64,000 bases of DNA from Sodalis sp. dw_96 (lineage in GTDB: Bacteria > Pseudomonadota > Gammaproteobacteria > Enterobacterales > Enterobacteriaceae). The notes under the pieces are model-generated. The model saw nothing but the letters and a program-made list of their open reading frames with translations, made no database searches and was not told the origin of the DNA. The position numbers and the translations under genes were made by a program. The first letter of the stretch is position 1; the number at the start of each line of letters is the position of its first letter. Location of the stretch: the NCBI RefSeq assembly GCF_018449575.1, contig NZ_JAAVUT010000024.1:16417-80416 (forward strand), written 5' to 3'. Below, in pieces: positions 45,688-54,741 of the stretch.

Positions 45688-46602
45688 TCAATCTAACGAA
45701 GCCGCCAGCGTCGCGATAAGCTCCCTGAACCATTGCTGGGCCGGATGCGGATCGCTGCGCCGGTGCCAGATCGAATGAAATTCAATGGGGGGCAGTATAA
45801 CCGGCGGCGGAAACAGGACCAGCTCTCCTTGAACGGACGAATGGAGCACCACTCGCTTCATTACCGTGGCCGTCATGTTGGTGTGAGCGATGACCGCCGG
45901 AACCGCGAGCATTTGCGGCAGGGTCAATGCCAAGGTGCGCTGCTTGCCCATCTGCGCTAACGCCTGGTCCACCAGGCCGTAGCGATCCCCTTCGGGAGAT
46001 ACCAGAACATGGGACAGGGCCAGGAAGATGTCCATACTCATACCCTCCCTCGCCATGACATTGTCGCGTCGAACAATCGTCACGAACTCGTCCTGGAAAA
46101 TGGGCTTGGTTACTATGCGATTCTCCGGGCGAACAGGGGGTATCCCCACCGCCAGGTCAATGGTCCCCCCGTCAAGCAGGTCCACCGCGCTATCCCGGCC
46201 GTTGAACGCATGCACATTTAATGTGACGCCGGGCGCCCGCTTTTCCAGCGCCCCTATGAGCGCGGGCAGTAGCACAATGGCCGCATATTCGGACATACCA
46301 AGAGTGAAGGTCAGCGACATCCGTTCAGGCACGAACGCCGGTTTTTCCACCAGGGCCGCCTCGATTTGCCGCAGCGCCTGAGAGACAGGGTTTGCGATAT
46401 CCCTGGCGCGAGGGGTGGGCAGTAATCCATCGGCGCTGCGCAGGAACAGCCGATCGCCAAACAGCCGGCGCAAACGCGACAGCGCCGCGCTCATCGCCGG
46501 CTGACTGACCCCCACCCGTGCCGCCGCGCGGGTCACATTGCGCTCGTCCATCAGCGCATCAAAGGCGGCCAGCAGATTCAGATCAATACCATGAAAATCC
46601 AT
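45688..46602 (-). CDS. LysR-family regulator (NodD/SyrM-like)
   Basis: 304 aa. Begins MDFHGIDLNLLAAFDALMDERNVTR-like DLNLLAAFDALMDE, with VSQPAMSAALSRLRRLFGD in the DNA-binding helix, the wording of the PcaQ/NodD/LeuO-type subgroup. Divergent from the SnoaL-like gene at 46704, with a 101-bp gap between them, so it probably controls that gene. Confidence 0.9.
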   Translation of the reverse strand: MDFHGIDLNLLAAFDALMDERNVTRAAARVGVSQPAMSAALSRLRRLFGDRLFLRSADGLLPTPRARDIANPVSQALRQIEAALVEKPAFVPERMSLTFTLGMSEYAAIVLLPALIGALEKRAPGVTLNVHAFNGRDSAVDLLDGGTIDLAVGIPPVRPENRIVTKPIFQDEFVTIVRRDNVMAREGMSMDIFLALSHVLVSPEGDRYGLVDQALAQMGKQRTLALTLPQMLAVPAVIAHTNMTATVMKRVVLHSSVQGELVLFPPPVILPPIEFHSIWHRRSDPHPAQQWFRELIATLAASLD

Positions 46603-46703
46603 ATTTCATATACTCATTCATATCGGTTATTTGTTGGACAAATTTTACCGGATTCACCAGAATTCGCCATGTGTTCTTAACAAACAACCAGGATGAATGG
46701 CAT

Positions 46704-47159
46704 ATGACCGACACCAACAAGATGGCCGATATCGAACGACTGAGCATTGAACGGCAGGCTGTGGAAACGCTCTACCGGGCATTCAGCGACAAAAACCCGG
46801 ATTTGATGGACATCGCCGTCACCGCCGATTGGCAGGACATTCCGCTGGCGCCCGGTCAAGGACCCGGTCCTGAAGGCTTTAAGCCGATCATGGGCATGTT
46901 TTTCTCGGCCATGCCCGATGTGGACATCATCGTCCATGATCTTATCCAGGTCGCCGGCCGCGCCGCCGTGCGGGCGGAAATCACCGGCACCCATCTTGGC
47001 CCGCTGTTCGGTATTCCGGCCACCGGGAAAAGGGTCAGCTTCAGTATCCACGAATTCCATGAATTCGAAGGGGAGCGTATCAGCAAGACCTGGCATCTGG
47101 AGGACTGGTTCGGCCTGTTCCAGCAGTTGGGCAGTTTCCCGCCGTTAGGTAATCATTGA
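46704..47159 (+). CDS. SnoaL-like ester cyclase
   Basis: 151 aa. One cone-shaped alpha+beta (NTF2-like) domain: VETLYRAFSDKNPDLMDIAV, MPDVDIIVHDLIQVAGRAAVR, and ITGTHLGPLFGIPATGKRVS followed by HEFHEFEGERISKTWHLEDW, the common pattern of SnoaL and ester cyclases. The frame is open for 62 codons upstream, antisense to the LysR gene, but AGGA lies 10 nt before the ATG at 46704. Substrate unknown. Confidence 0.85.
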   Translation: MTDTNKMADIERLSIERQAVETLYRAFSDKNPDLMDIAVTADWQDIPLAPGQGPGPEGFKPIMGMFFSAMPDVDIIVHDLIQVAGRAAVRAEITGTHLGPLFGIPATGKRVSFSIHEFHEFEGERISKTWHLEDWFGLFQQLGSFPPLGNH

Positions 47160-47175
47160 TCGCGGGCGGGATGCC

Positions 47176-48057
47176 TCAGGCCGAAAAGCAGGTAGACAGA
47201 TAATCGATAAACACCCGCGTTTTTAGCGGCAGATAAGGCCCGGAAGGCCACAGCAGCCATAGCGGTTCAACGCGGATGGCATAATCATCCAGCACGCTCA
47301 GCAGAGAACCTTCATCCTGGGCGCCCTGGACAATATAATCCGGCAGCCAGGCCAGACCCACGCCGCGTTTGGCGAAGTCCAGCCGCCCCTGGATGTTATT
47401 GCACACCATGGTGACTGGGAGCGAAGCCGCCGCCGCGGGTTCCAAGCCTGTTAGCTGCCAATGCTCTAATTTACCGCTATGAAGGAAGCGATAATGCAAA
47501 CAGGCATGGTGCTGTAAATCCGCCGGATTTTCAGGAGTTCCGACTTTGGCGAGATAATCGGGCGAGCCGACCACTTTCGAACTGAATACCGCCAGCTTTT
47601 TGGCCATCAGCCGGGAATCGACGATATTGCCGCTGCGGACAACCACATCGAATCCTTCCTCGATGACATTCACCATGCGGTCGGAGACCACCAGCTCCAG
47701 TTCGATATCCGGCCAGGCCAGGGCAAAATCCGCCAAATAGGACGACACCATGCTCTCTTCCGCCATGCTGACCTTGAGCTTGCCCCGGGGATATTCCTTG
47801 TTTTGCACCAAGTCATTTTCCGCGTCTTCAACGGCGCGCAATATCACCAATGTGTTCTGATAAAACCGGGCGCCTTCCGCCGTCAGGGCGACGCTTCGCG
47901 TGCTTCTGTTAAGCAAGCGGACCTTTAACCGCGCCTCCAGCCGGGCGATACCTTTGCTCACCGCCGAAGGCGATACGCCGGTGAGGCGGGCCGCCTCAAC
48001 AAAACTTCCCACCTTTGCCACCTGTACAAACAGTTCGAGACCACCCAAATGATCCAT
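47176..48057 (-). CDS. LysR-family regulator
   Basis: 293 aa. HTH with LFVQVAKVGSFVEAARLTGV and SPSAVSKGIARLEARL, then RLLNRSTRSVALTAEG, the wording of the DmlR-like subgroup. The start at 48057 has GGAGGG directly upstream; the ATG 15 bases earlier has no such site. Divergent from an MFS exporter gene; two perfect dyads lie in between. Confidence 0.9.
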   Translation of the reverse strand: MDHLGGLELFVQVAKVGSFVEAARLTGVSPSAVSKGIARLEARLKVRLLNRSTRSVALTAEGARFYQNTLVILRAVEDAENDLVQNKEYPRGKLKVSMAEESMVSSYLADFALAWPDIELELVVSDRMVNVIEEGFDVVVRSGNIVDSRLMAKKLAVFSSKVVGSPDYLAKVGTPENPADLQHHACLHYRFLHSGKLEHWQLTGLEPAAAASLPVTMVCNNIQGRLDFAKRGVGLAWLPDYIVQGAQDEGSLLSVLDDYAIRVEPLWLLWPSGPYLPLKTRVFIDYLSTCFSA

Positions 48058-48070
48058 GCGCCCTCCATTC

Positions 48071-48129
48071 ATGACATGGTTGTCATCAGAGAATTGAATG
48101 CTACCTTATTTTTCTTTAATCATTTAAAG
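48071..48129. promoter_or_regulatory. Two dyads between lysR and the MFS gene
   Basis: ATGACA-TGGT-TGTCAT at 48071-48086 and CTTTAA-TCAT-TTAAAG at 48114-48129 are both perfect 6-4-6 dyads, 43 bp apart centre to centre. This fits recognition and activation sites of a LysR regulator acting on itself and on the exporter. Confidence 0.45.
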
Positions 48130-48191
48130 ATTATTGTGGATGCCTGATTTCGGTCCTTACGACGGCCATTACGACAACCGGATAATCAACG

Positions 48192-49358
48192 ATGATACGG
48201 GCTTTATTGGTATTGATGTTAGGCGCGTTTGTTTCCCAAACTACCGAGTATTTACCCATAGGACTGTTGCCCCGTATCGCTGAGGACCTGCAGGTGTCCC
48301 AGGCCGCCGTTGGCGCGCTGGTGACGGGGTATGCCTGGATCATTACCCTGACGGTCATTCCCATCACGCTTTTAACCAACCGCATAAACCGCCGCTCCCT
48401 GTTTCTCACCCTGCTGGCTATCATCACCCTCTGCAACGGGCTGGCCCTGGTGGCGCATTCCTTTTGGTTTTTGATGCTGCTAAGGATCGTTGCGGCTCTG
48501 GGGCATGGCGTCTTCTGGTCCATTCTGGCCTCCTACGCGGTGAAAATCGCGCCGCGCATGCCGCCGGGCCGGGCAACCGCCTGGGCCTATTCCGGCATCT
48601 CCCTTTCCATTGTCGGCGGGGTACCGTTATCCACCGCGCTGGGGCAGGCCTTTGACTGGCAAGTGGGATTTGCCATATTCGGTGCGTTCGGACTGATCAT
48701 TTTTATCCTGGGGTATTTCTGGCTACCGTCGGTGGTCGTCGCCACCTCAGGTTCCGGGGGAAGCTTTCCGCGCCGCAACTGGCCGCTTTATGGCGCGGTG
48801 GTGGTGACGCTGCTGATTATTACCGCCCACTTTAATGGTTACACCTACATTACCCCGCTGGTGACCGATACCCTTGGAATGCGCGGCACCCGCCTGCCGC
48901 TGGCGTTATTGGTATTCGGCCTCTCCGGTGCGGCGGGAACATTACTGGCCGGCTGGCTCGGGGCGCACCCCATGCGTCTGGCGGTATTCTCCGCCGCCGG
49001 CATTGTCATCAGCCAATTGCTGATGCTCTGCTTCGCCCCGCAGCCCGGAATCGCCTGGCTGGTGATGGCGGTTTGGGGGGCGGGCATCGCCATGCTTTTT
49101 ATCGGCTTACAGAGCTGGGTCATTGAGCTGGCGCCGGGACAGGCCGAGGCGGCATCGGCGCTGTATGTGATGACGTGCAATATCGGCATCGGCGCCGGAG
49201 CGATGTCGGGGGGATTGTGGATGGTCCACTCCGGCCCTCAGGCGTTATTGCAGGCGGGTACGGCATTGGGCATTGTTGCCCTGTGCAGCTTTATGTTGCC
49301 CGGCTATTTGCAAAAACGGCGGAAGGCTTATTCCCAGAGGAGTTCGGTACAGCGCTGA
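48192..49358 (+). CDS. MFS transporter, DHA1 drug/sugar efflux type
   Basis: 388 aa, 12 hydrophobic segments. Begins ALLVLMLGAFVSQTTEYLPI and has TNRINRRSLFLTLL after segment two (motif A region) and HGVFWSILASYAVKIAPR, like SotB/YdhP-type exporters. Probably exports a drug or metabolite under control of the divergent LysR protein. Confidence 0.9.
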   Translation: MIRALLVLMLGAFVSQTTEYLPIGLLPRIAEDLQVSQAAVGALVTGYAWIITLTVIPITLLTNRINRRSLFLTLLAIITLCNGLALVAHSFWFLMLLRIVAALGHGVFWSILASYAVKIAPRMPPGRATAWAYSGISLSIVGGVPLSTALGQAFDWQVGFAIFGAFGLIIFILGYFWLPSVVVATSGSGGSFPRRNWPLYGAVVVTLLIITAHFNGYTYITPLVTDTLGMRGTRLPLALLVFGLSGAAGTLLAGWLGAHPMRLAVFSAAGIVISQLLMLCFAPQPGIAWLVMAVWGAGIAMLFIGLQSWVIELAPGQAEAASALYVMTCNIGIGAGAMSGGLWMVHSGPQALLQAGTALGIVALCSFMLPGYLQKRRKAYSQRSSVQR

Positions 49359-49556
49359 AAGGGGAGAATGCTGACGTTAAAATGCTCCCCGTCATCAGAT
49401 GGGGAATATTTTTACTTTGGCGCAGATTACTCTCGGTGGTGAAGATAATTATCTTGAGCGCGGATTGATCTCTTTGGCGAAGATTATCATCTCTGGCAAG
49501 GGTAATTATCTTGGTGAATGTTATTACTGAATTCACATTATTTTCTTCTATTTAGC

Positions 49557-50210
49557 TTAATCATACCAGGTCTCTTTATTGTTTTCTATGATGTCGAGGC
49601 TGGCTTCTATTTCTATGGGAACGATCCGCGTTAATGATAATGGCGGCAGCTTTTTCGGGTCGAAAAAATCAATATCAAGAGAATCTTCGCTTAATTGTAA
49701 CGCGCCGCACAGTTCTTTACAGAAAAATATCAGTTTATAGACATGCCAGGGATAGGGGGGATGACCATGCAGATTCCTATCCCAAACTCCCAATAAACGT
49801 TCAACTCTGACTTCCAAGCCGGTTTCCTCTATCACCTCACGACACACGGCATCGGAGGGGCGGTCTCCCACATCGGCCCAACCGCCGGGCAAGCTCCATA
49901 ATTTATCATCAGATTCTTTTACCATCAGGATCTTACCTTCCCGGAGTACCACGGCTCTGGTATCCACTTTGGGCGTAGCGTAACCCTGTTGTTTAATAAA
50001 TTCTTCAGCAAAGTCCAGCTTATCCGCTGAAAATTGCTGGGCCATAAATTGCGCGGCGATATCACGCAATTCTGCGTAACGCTCAATATCATAGCGGTCC
50101 TTGGTATAGGTCAGACCGGTTTGCGCTAATGCCTGTAGTTTTTGTCCCAGTGCAATCAACGATAATTCCGCTGGTTTTCCCTCATCGTCTTTTATATCAT
50201 TTGAGCTCAT
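49557..50210 (-). CDS. Nudix hydrolase with N-terminal accessory domain
   Basis: 217 aa. Residues 15-75 form the helical domain (LGQKLQALAQTGLTYTKDRYD) typical of NUDIX_N_2 proteins; the Nudix domain follows, with GGWADVGDRPSDAVCREVIE and then ETG. The box keeps the REVIEE core but has Asp where the consensus has Glu in G-x5-E. Likely hydrolyses a nucleoside diphosphate-linked compound such as ADP-ribose. Confidence 0.9.
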   Translation of the reverse strand: MSSNDIKDDEGKPAELSLIALGQKLQALAQTGLTYTKDRYDIERYAELRDIAAQFMAQQFSADKLDFAEEFIKQQGYATPKVDTRAVVLREGKILMVKESDDKLWSLPGGWADVGDRPSDAVCREVIEETGLEVRVERLLGVWDRNLHGHPPYPWHVYKLIFFCKELCGALQLSEDSLDIDFFDPKKLPPLSLTRIVPIEIEASLDIIENNKETWYD

Positions 50211-50547
50211 GTTGCTCTCTCATAAAATAAAAAATATACAACCAGTATAAAGAAAATAAAATTTTCTTAAAGTACTTTGGTGATGTTTATGAATAGGATT
50301 AAACGAAAAAATGGAACAAACTATCGGCCCATAGATTGTTAGGGCGAGACGCTGCGGGAGTGTAAAAGAGATCCTCATTACAGCCAATGCGAAAGGAAAA
50401 CCATATTATAACTCTACTATACCCTGGTTGACTAGCACCCTAGCAGAAAATTTCCATATCCTTATGGGAAAAGGGGTTCAAAAGCGGCTTTTAACCAGAA
50501 ATCATGATAGATTCAGGAAGGTAGAACACATATATCCAGGAAAAATA
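50211..50547. other. Intergenic region between Nudix and LysE genes
   Basis: 337 bp between divergent genes. The frame of the LysE gene runs back to 50428 but without a ribosome binding site. AT-rich near both ends, with several possible -10 sequences. No RNA gene recognised. Confidence 0.4.
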
Positions 50548-51183
50548 ATGCTTTCATTCGAGATGTTTATCCCATTCTTTATCACCACTATTATATTTGC
50601 CTATATACCAGGCCCCGCGATGCTTTATACCGCTGCTCAAACCATTTCCAGAGGACAGAGCTCCGGGCTAATGGCTGCGCTCGGTATCCATTTGGGCGGA
50701 TATGGCCATGTTATTGCAGCCGCAGCCGGGCTGACCCTATTGTTTCATGCCGTTCCCGTTCTTTATATAATGGTAAAAATAATGGGTGCGGTTTATTTAG
50801 TATGGCTTGGCATACAGATGTTTCGCACCCGAGCACCTACGGAGTTTGCAACATCTGACTTCAGAAAGGCAAAATCTGTAAAGCGGGCTTTTTTTGAGAG
50901 TGTTGCGGTTGAAATTTTGAATCCTAAAACAGCCATATTTTATCTGGCATATTTGCCCCAGTTTATTGATGTGTCGGGATCTTTTCCTGTTTGGCTGCAA
51001 TTTATCGCGCTGGGCAGCATCGTTAATCTGACGTTCTCTTCTGCAGATATTGTTTGTGTGCTCCTGGCCGAATTTATTCTATCCCGGCTTAAGAAGTCGA
51101 ATCGTATGCAAAAGGTCATGCAAAAAATCGGCGGCGCGATTTTTATTAGCTTAGGAGTGAATGTTGCATTGCAGAGAAATTAA
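50548..51183 (+). CDS. LysE/RhtB-family exporter
   Basis: 211 aa with about six hydrophobic segments. Near the start FAYIPGPAMLYTAAQTISRG and later GAVYLVWLGIQMFR and NPKTAIFYLAYLPQF are the family signatures of amino-acid exporters such as RhtB. AGGAA lies 7 nt before the ATG at 50548. The GNAT gene follows 24 nt downstream and is likely cotranscribed. Confidence 0.92.
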   Translation: MLSFEMFIPFFITTIIFAYIPGPAMLYTAAQTISRGQSSGLMAALGIHLGGYGHVIAAAAGLTLLFHAVPVLYIMVKIMGAVYLVWLGIQMFRTRAPTEFATSDFRKAKSVKRAFFESVAVEILNPKTAIFYLAYLPQFIDVSGSFPVWLQFIALGSIVNLTFSSADIVCVLLAEFILSRLKKSNRMQKVMQKIGGAIFISLGVNVALQRN

Positions 51184-51207
51184 ATTTTGTCGAAATGAGG
51201 AGAAGAG

Positions 51208-51732
51208 ATGGAGCTTAACATCGCGGAGGTCAAAGACCTCGATAAGGTGGCCGAACTTGTTAACCAGGCCTACCGGGGTATCTCGGCGCCGGATTGGACG
51301 ACCGAAGTCGGTTTAATCGACGGGCCCCGAACCAACCAGCATTCGCTGGAAGACATGATAGAAAACGGCGCATCCATCATTCTTCTCGCGCTTGATAATG
51401 TTTCCCGCAAATTGGCCGGCTGCGTCGCCCTTACTCCGATGGACAGTGGCGAATGGTATCTCTCGATGCTGGCCGTGAGTCCTCATGTGCAATCCTCGGG
51501 TGTCGGTCGGTCCATCATGACGGGCGCGGAGAAATTTGCCCGCGACGCCGGCGCCCGCAGCTTGAAAATCTCGGTCATCAATGTGCGGGAAAAGCTGATT
51601 GAATGGTACGAGCGGCGCGGTTTTACGAAAACCGGAGATACTGAGCCCTTTCCCTATGACGATCCCGGCGTAGGTGTCCCGCTGCGCGACGATCTTGCGC
51701 TGGTCACGCTGACCAAATCCTTAATGGCCTGA
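51208..51732 (+). CDS. GNAT-family N-acetyltransferase
   Basis: 174 aa. GNAT fold with LSMLAVSPHVQSSGVGRSIM (acetyl-CoA pyrophosphate loop, Q-x-x-G-x-G pattern) and INVREKLIEWYERRGF. Strong GAGGAGAAG ribosome binding site. Cotranscribed with a LysE-type exporter; may acetylate an amine or amino acid. Confidence 0.92.
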   Translation: MELNIAEVKDLDKVAELVNQAYRGISAPDWTTEVGLIDGPRTNQHSLEDMIENGASIILLALDNVSRKLAGCVALTPMDSGEWYLSMLAVSPHVQSSGVGRSIMTGAEKFARDAGARSLKISVINVREKLIEWYERRGFTKTGDTEPFPYDDPGVGVPLRDDLALVTLTKSLMA

Positions 51733-52047
51733 AAATTTGAGGTCGGGGATTAGGTGGTCTTCCATAAGCACCGGCTATCCGGAATAGGTGCTAAGCAGGA
51801 TTATCTAACCACGGATTCTTTGTGGGTTAACAGCAGACTGAAGAAAAGAAAATTGCCTAACCCTGTTTAATGCGCTAACGTTTATTTCAAGAAGGTGATG
51901 GCGTGCCACCTTTCCCAACCGCCTGGTTCGTCCTGAACCGGCTGATGACGCCTGATATCCGATTCTTTTAATTGAAGAGATTGGTATGTCAGGCATTTTT
52001 TTTCCCCTGAATGACATACGTTTCTCTTCTGCCAGACAGGAGGGGAA
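51733..52047. other. Intergenic region upstream of the pyrophosphatase, with a dyad
   Basis: 315 bp, no gene. GTATGTCA at 51984-51991 and TGACATAC at 52012-52019 form a perfect 8-bp dyad with a 20-nt T-rich spacer, starting 64 bp before the ppaC start. It could be an operator or a leader hairpin. Confidence 0.5.
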
Positions 52048-52953
52048 ATGCTGTACGTTTTCGGCCATAAAAATCCTGACAGCGACACGATTTGCAGTGC
52101 GATAATCGCTGCGGACTGGTTGCGGCATCTCGGCAAAAAAGCGACGCCGTTCCGACTGGGCGAAACCAACACCGAAACCCATTACATTCTCAGCCAGGCC
52201 GGAGTCGCTGCGCCGGAACTGCTGGAATGCAGTGTGGCAAGTAAAGATGTCTGGCTGGTGGATTTCACCGATACGGAACAGGGGCCGGATTCATTGGTCG
52301 ACAGCAACGTTATCGGTATTATCGATCATCACCGGCTGGGTACGCTGACCACCCGTAACCCTCCCGACGCATGGATACGCAGCCTGGGCAGTTGTGCCAC
52401 TGTGCTGTGGCATATCATCACCACTGAAAGCGACATGCCTTTCACCTCGTCCCAGGCCACTTTATTGCTGGGCGCTATTCTCAGCGACACCGTTTCCCTT
52501 ACTTCTCCCACCACTACCGATCGAGACCGCCAGGCGGTGGAGGCGCTTTTTTCGTTGACCAGCTTGGACCGGGAGAGATTTTGCCGGGAACTGCTTGAGG
52601 CAAAAACGGATATTACCGGCTTATCCGCCGTACAATTGATGAATAAGGACGCCAAACGCTATCGCATCAACGGCCATGAGTTTCTGCTGGCTCAACTGGA
52701 ACTCAACGCCATGTCGCAGCTGGATGCGCTCATGCCGGCGCTGATGACGGAATTGGATGCGTTATGTCACAACGACCACCTCGATGTCGTCGTTTTGATG
52801 GCCACCGATATCATCCGCAAAAAAACCACCCTCTGGTTTTCCAAAAATAGCCTTGCCGGCATGCAGCGACCGGTCTCCATGCCGGGCGTATTGAGCCGGA
52901 AAAAGCAGGTGCTTCCCTGGCTAACCGAACAATTAACGAAGGACAAAACCTGA
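52048..52953 (+). CDS. ppaC: Manganese-dependent inorganic pyrophosphatase (family II)
   Basis: 301 aa. Hydrolyses PPi to phosphate with Mn or Co. DHH-fold motifs are present: GHKNPDSD at the N-terminus, WLVDFTDTEQGP, IGIIDHHRLG, and the C-terminal SRKKQVLPW that binds the phosphates. Ribosome binding site AGGAGGGG. Enterobacteria normally use the unrelated family I enzyme Ppa, so this is an accessory enzyme. It lies upstream of a universal-stress remnant and an enolase gene. Confidence 0.93.
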   Translation: MLYVFGHKNPDSDTICSAIIAADWLRHLGKKATPFRLGETNTETHYILSQAGVAAPELLECSVASKDVWLVDFTDTEQGPDSLVDSNVIGIIDHHRLGTLTTRNPPDAWIRSLGSCATVLWHIITTESDMPFTSSQATLLLGAILSDTVSLTSPTTTDRDRQAVEALFSLTSLDRERFCRELLEAKTDITGLSAVQLMNKDAKRYRINGHEFLLAQLELNAMSQLDALMPALMTELDALCHNDHLDVVVLMATDIIRKKTTLWFSKNSLAGMQRPVSMPGVLSRKKQVLPWLTEQLTKDKT

Positions 52954-52957
52954 TTCC

Positions 52958-53083
52958 ATGGGCATTTATACTCATGCCCTGGTGTTGATCAACGGCGAAA
53001 CCGACGAATTAGCACTGTTATATCGCGCCGTCGAACTGGCTGAAACCTAGGGGGCAAAACTAACCCTGATCCACCCTCTCTGA
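52958..53083 (+). pseudogene. Universal stress protein remnant
   Basis: The frame reads MGIYTHALVLINGETDELALL and continues RAVELAET, a stop (TAG), then GAKLTLIHPL and a second stop. This is the first 40 residues of a UspA-type domain, in which a strand is followed by RAVELA...GAKLTLIHV. It is broken by the in-frame TAG and truncated before the enolase gene. Confidence 0.75.
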
Positions 53084-53143
53084 CGTGGCATCTCTCAAAT
53101 GACATCAATTTAAATAAATTTTAAATAAATAGAGGAGCGAGAC

Positions 53144-54430
53144 ATGAGTTTTTTATTGGAAAAAATCGTCGCCCGGGAAATCCTGGATTCACGTGGAAAC
53201 CCTACGGTGGAAGTGGATGCTTACGCACATTGCGGCACCTTTGCCCGGGCCTCGGTCCCGTCTGGCGCCAGCACCGGCTCGCGGGAAGCCATTGAGCGGC
53301 GTGACGGCGATAAAGCCCGCTTTGGCGGCAAAGGGGTGCTGGATGCCGTCGACAGCATCAATGACGAACTTAACGATGCCCTTCGGGGACAGGATGTGCG
53401 CAATCAACGCGGCATCGACCGTATGATGTTGGCCATTGATGGAACGGAAAATAAAAGCCGGCTCGGCGCCAACGCCATCCTGGGCGTTTCGCTGGCGGTG
53501 GCTCGTCTGGCGGCGACCCAGGTCCAGCAGCCCCTTTATCGTTATCTTGGCGGTATCGGCGCCAACCTGCTGCCGGTCCCCTGCATGAATATCATCAACG
53601 GTGGCGTGCATGCTCGTCATCAGGGAGCTGATTTCCAGGAGTTCATGGTGGCTCCGCTGGGGGCGCCGACCTTTCGCGAGGCCGTACGCTGGGGCAGCGA
53701 AGTGTACCAAGCCCTGCGACAGATTCTGCTGGATAAAGGGTTGTCCACCGGCGTCGGCGATGAGGGAGGATTCGCCCCGATGGTGGCCTCTAACCGTCAG
53801 CCGCTGGACTTCATAGTCCAGGCCATAGAAAAAGCCGGTTACCGACCCGGAGAGGATATCGCCATCTGCGTGGATCCGGCCTCCAGCGAGTTTTATGCCG
53901 AGGGTAAATATCAGCTGCGCACCGAAAACAGCACGTTGACTTCCGAAGAGATGACGCATTATTACACCAAACTCATCAACGATTTCCCCATTGTACTGCT
54001 GGAAGATGGCCTGGCCGAGGACGACTGGGCGGGCTGGAAAGTGCTGAATAATGCTATCGGCAATAAAATCGAATTAGTCGGCGATGACCTGTTTGTCACC
54101 AATGTTAAATATATCCAGCGCGGCATTGATGAGAAACTGGCCAATTCGGCCTTGATCAAGCTAAACCAGATTGGCTCACTGAGCGAGACGTTCGATGCGG
54201 TGCAGTTATGCCAGCGCCATGCCTGGGGGGCGTTTATCTCCCATCGCAGCGGCGAAACCACCGACAGTTTTATTGCCGATATGACCGTGGCGCTGCGGGC
54301 GGGCCATCTGAAGACCGGCGCACCGTGCCGGGGAGAGCGCATTGAAAAATACAACCAGCTGATGCGTATTGAAGATGAGCTGGGAGATGCGGCGGTCTAT
54401 GCGGGCAAGAAAGCATTCATAAACCGTTAA
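53144..54430 (+). CDS. eno: Enolase, accessory-type paralogue
   Basis: 428 aa (E. coli Eno 432). Interconverts 2-phosphoglycerate and phosphoenolpyruvate. Catalytic and metal residues are in place: SGASTG loop, [51 protein letters not shown] with the catalytic Lys, and [12 protein letters not shown]. Many positions differ from housekeeping enterobacterial enolase (for instance [11 protein letters not shown] and [14 protein letters not shown]). It is not next to pyrG, where the main eno gene normally lies, so it is most likely a second, probably acquired copy. GAGGAG precedes the ATG. Confidence 0.9.
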   Translation: MSFLLEKIVAREILDSRGNPTVEVDAYAHCGTFARASVPSGASTGSREAIERRDGDKARFGGKGVLDAVDSINDELNDALRGQDVRNQRGIDRMMLAIDGTENKSRLGANAILGVSLAVARLAATQVQQPLYRYLGGIGANLLPVPCMNIINGGVHARHQGADFQEFMVAPLGAPTFREAVRWGSEVYQALRQILLDKGLSTGVGDEGGFAPMVASNRQPLDFIVQAIEKAGYRPGEDIAICVDPASSEFYAEGKYQLRTENSTLTSEEMTHYYTKLINDFPIVLLEDGLAEDDWAGWKVLNNAIGNKIELVGDDLFVTNVKYIQRGIDEKLANSALIKLNQIGSLSETFDAVQLCQRHAWGAFISHRSGETTDSFIADMTVALRAGHLKTGAPCRGERIEKYNQLMRIEDELGDAAVYAGKKAFINR

Positions 54431-54449
54431 CCCTCATGGGGCCCAGTGG

Positions 54450-54474
54450 CCGGTATCCGGTCGCCGGATACCGG
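54450..54474 (+). promoter_or_regulatory. 11-bp hairpin overlapping a ribosome binding site
   Basis: CCGGTATCCGG-TCG-CCGGATACCGG is a perfect inverted repeat 20 nt after the enolase stop. Its right arm runs into the GGAG (54473-54476) of the next gene, so folding would hide that site. No T run. Confidence 0.7.
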
Positions 54475-54484
54475 AGATATCCAG

Positions 54485-54721
54485 ATGACTCATGACACCA
54501 TGGCACTGATTGTGGCCACGATCATCGGCATATTGACAACCTACCTGGTGTTTAGCCTCGAGGATATTCTCGCGGGCGGCATGCTTTCCGACACGGTCAA
54601 TATTTCGCTGGCGTTGTTTATCGGCGGCACCACGCATTTGCTGGCCCGGCATTTTCTTTTGAAAAAAGCCCGGCCGCGCAAGGTTTCGACCCTAGACCGG
54701 AAGCCGCCTCATCGCCGATGA
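54485..54721 (+). CDS. Small two-segment membrane protein
   Basis: 78 aa. Two hydrophobic segments: MALIVATIIGILTTYLVFSL and ISLALFIGGTTHLLARHF, then a basic tail. Family not recognised. The start at 54485 follows GGAG by 8 nt; a frame opening at 54446 lies in the hairpin. Last gene of the ppaC-eno group. Confidence 0.6.
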   Translation: MTHDTMALIVATIIGILTTYLVFSLEDILAGGMLSDTVNISLALFIGGTTHLLARHFLLKKARPRKVSTLDRKPPHRR

Positions 54722-54741
54722 AAGGCACGCTATTGTGAACA

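Noticed and set aside
49420..49520. Degenerate repeats around GAAGATTATCATCT/GATAATTATCTT after the MFS gene
   Set aside because: Units are short and too variable to call a repeat array; too few and irregular for CRISPR.
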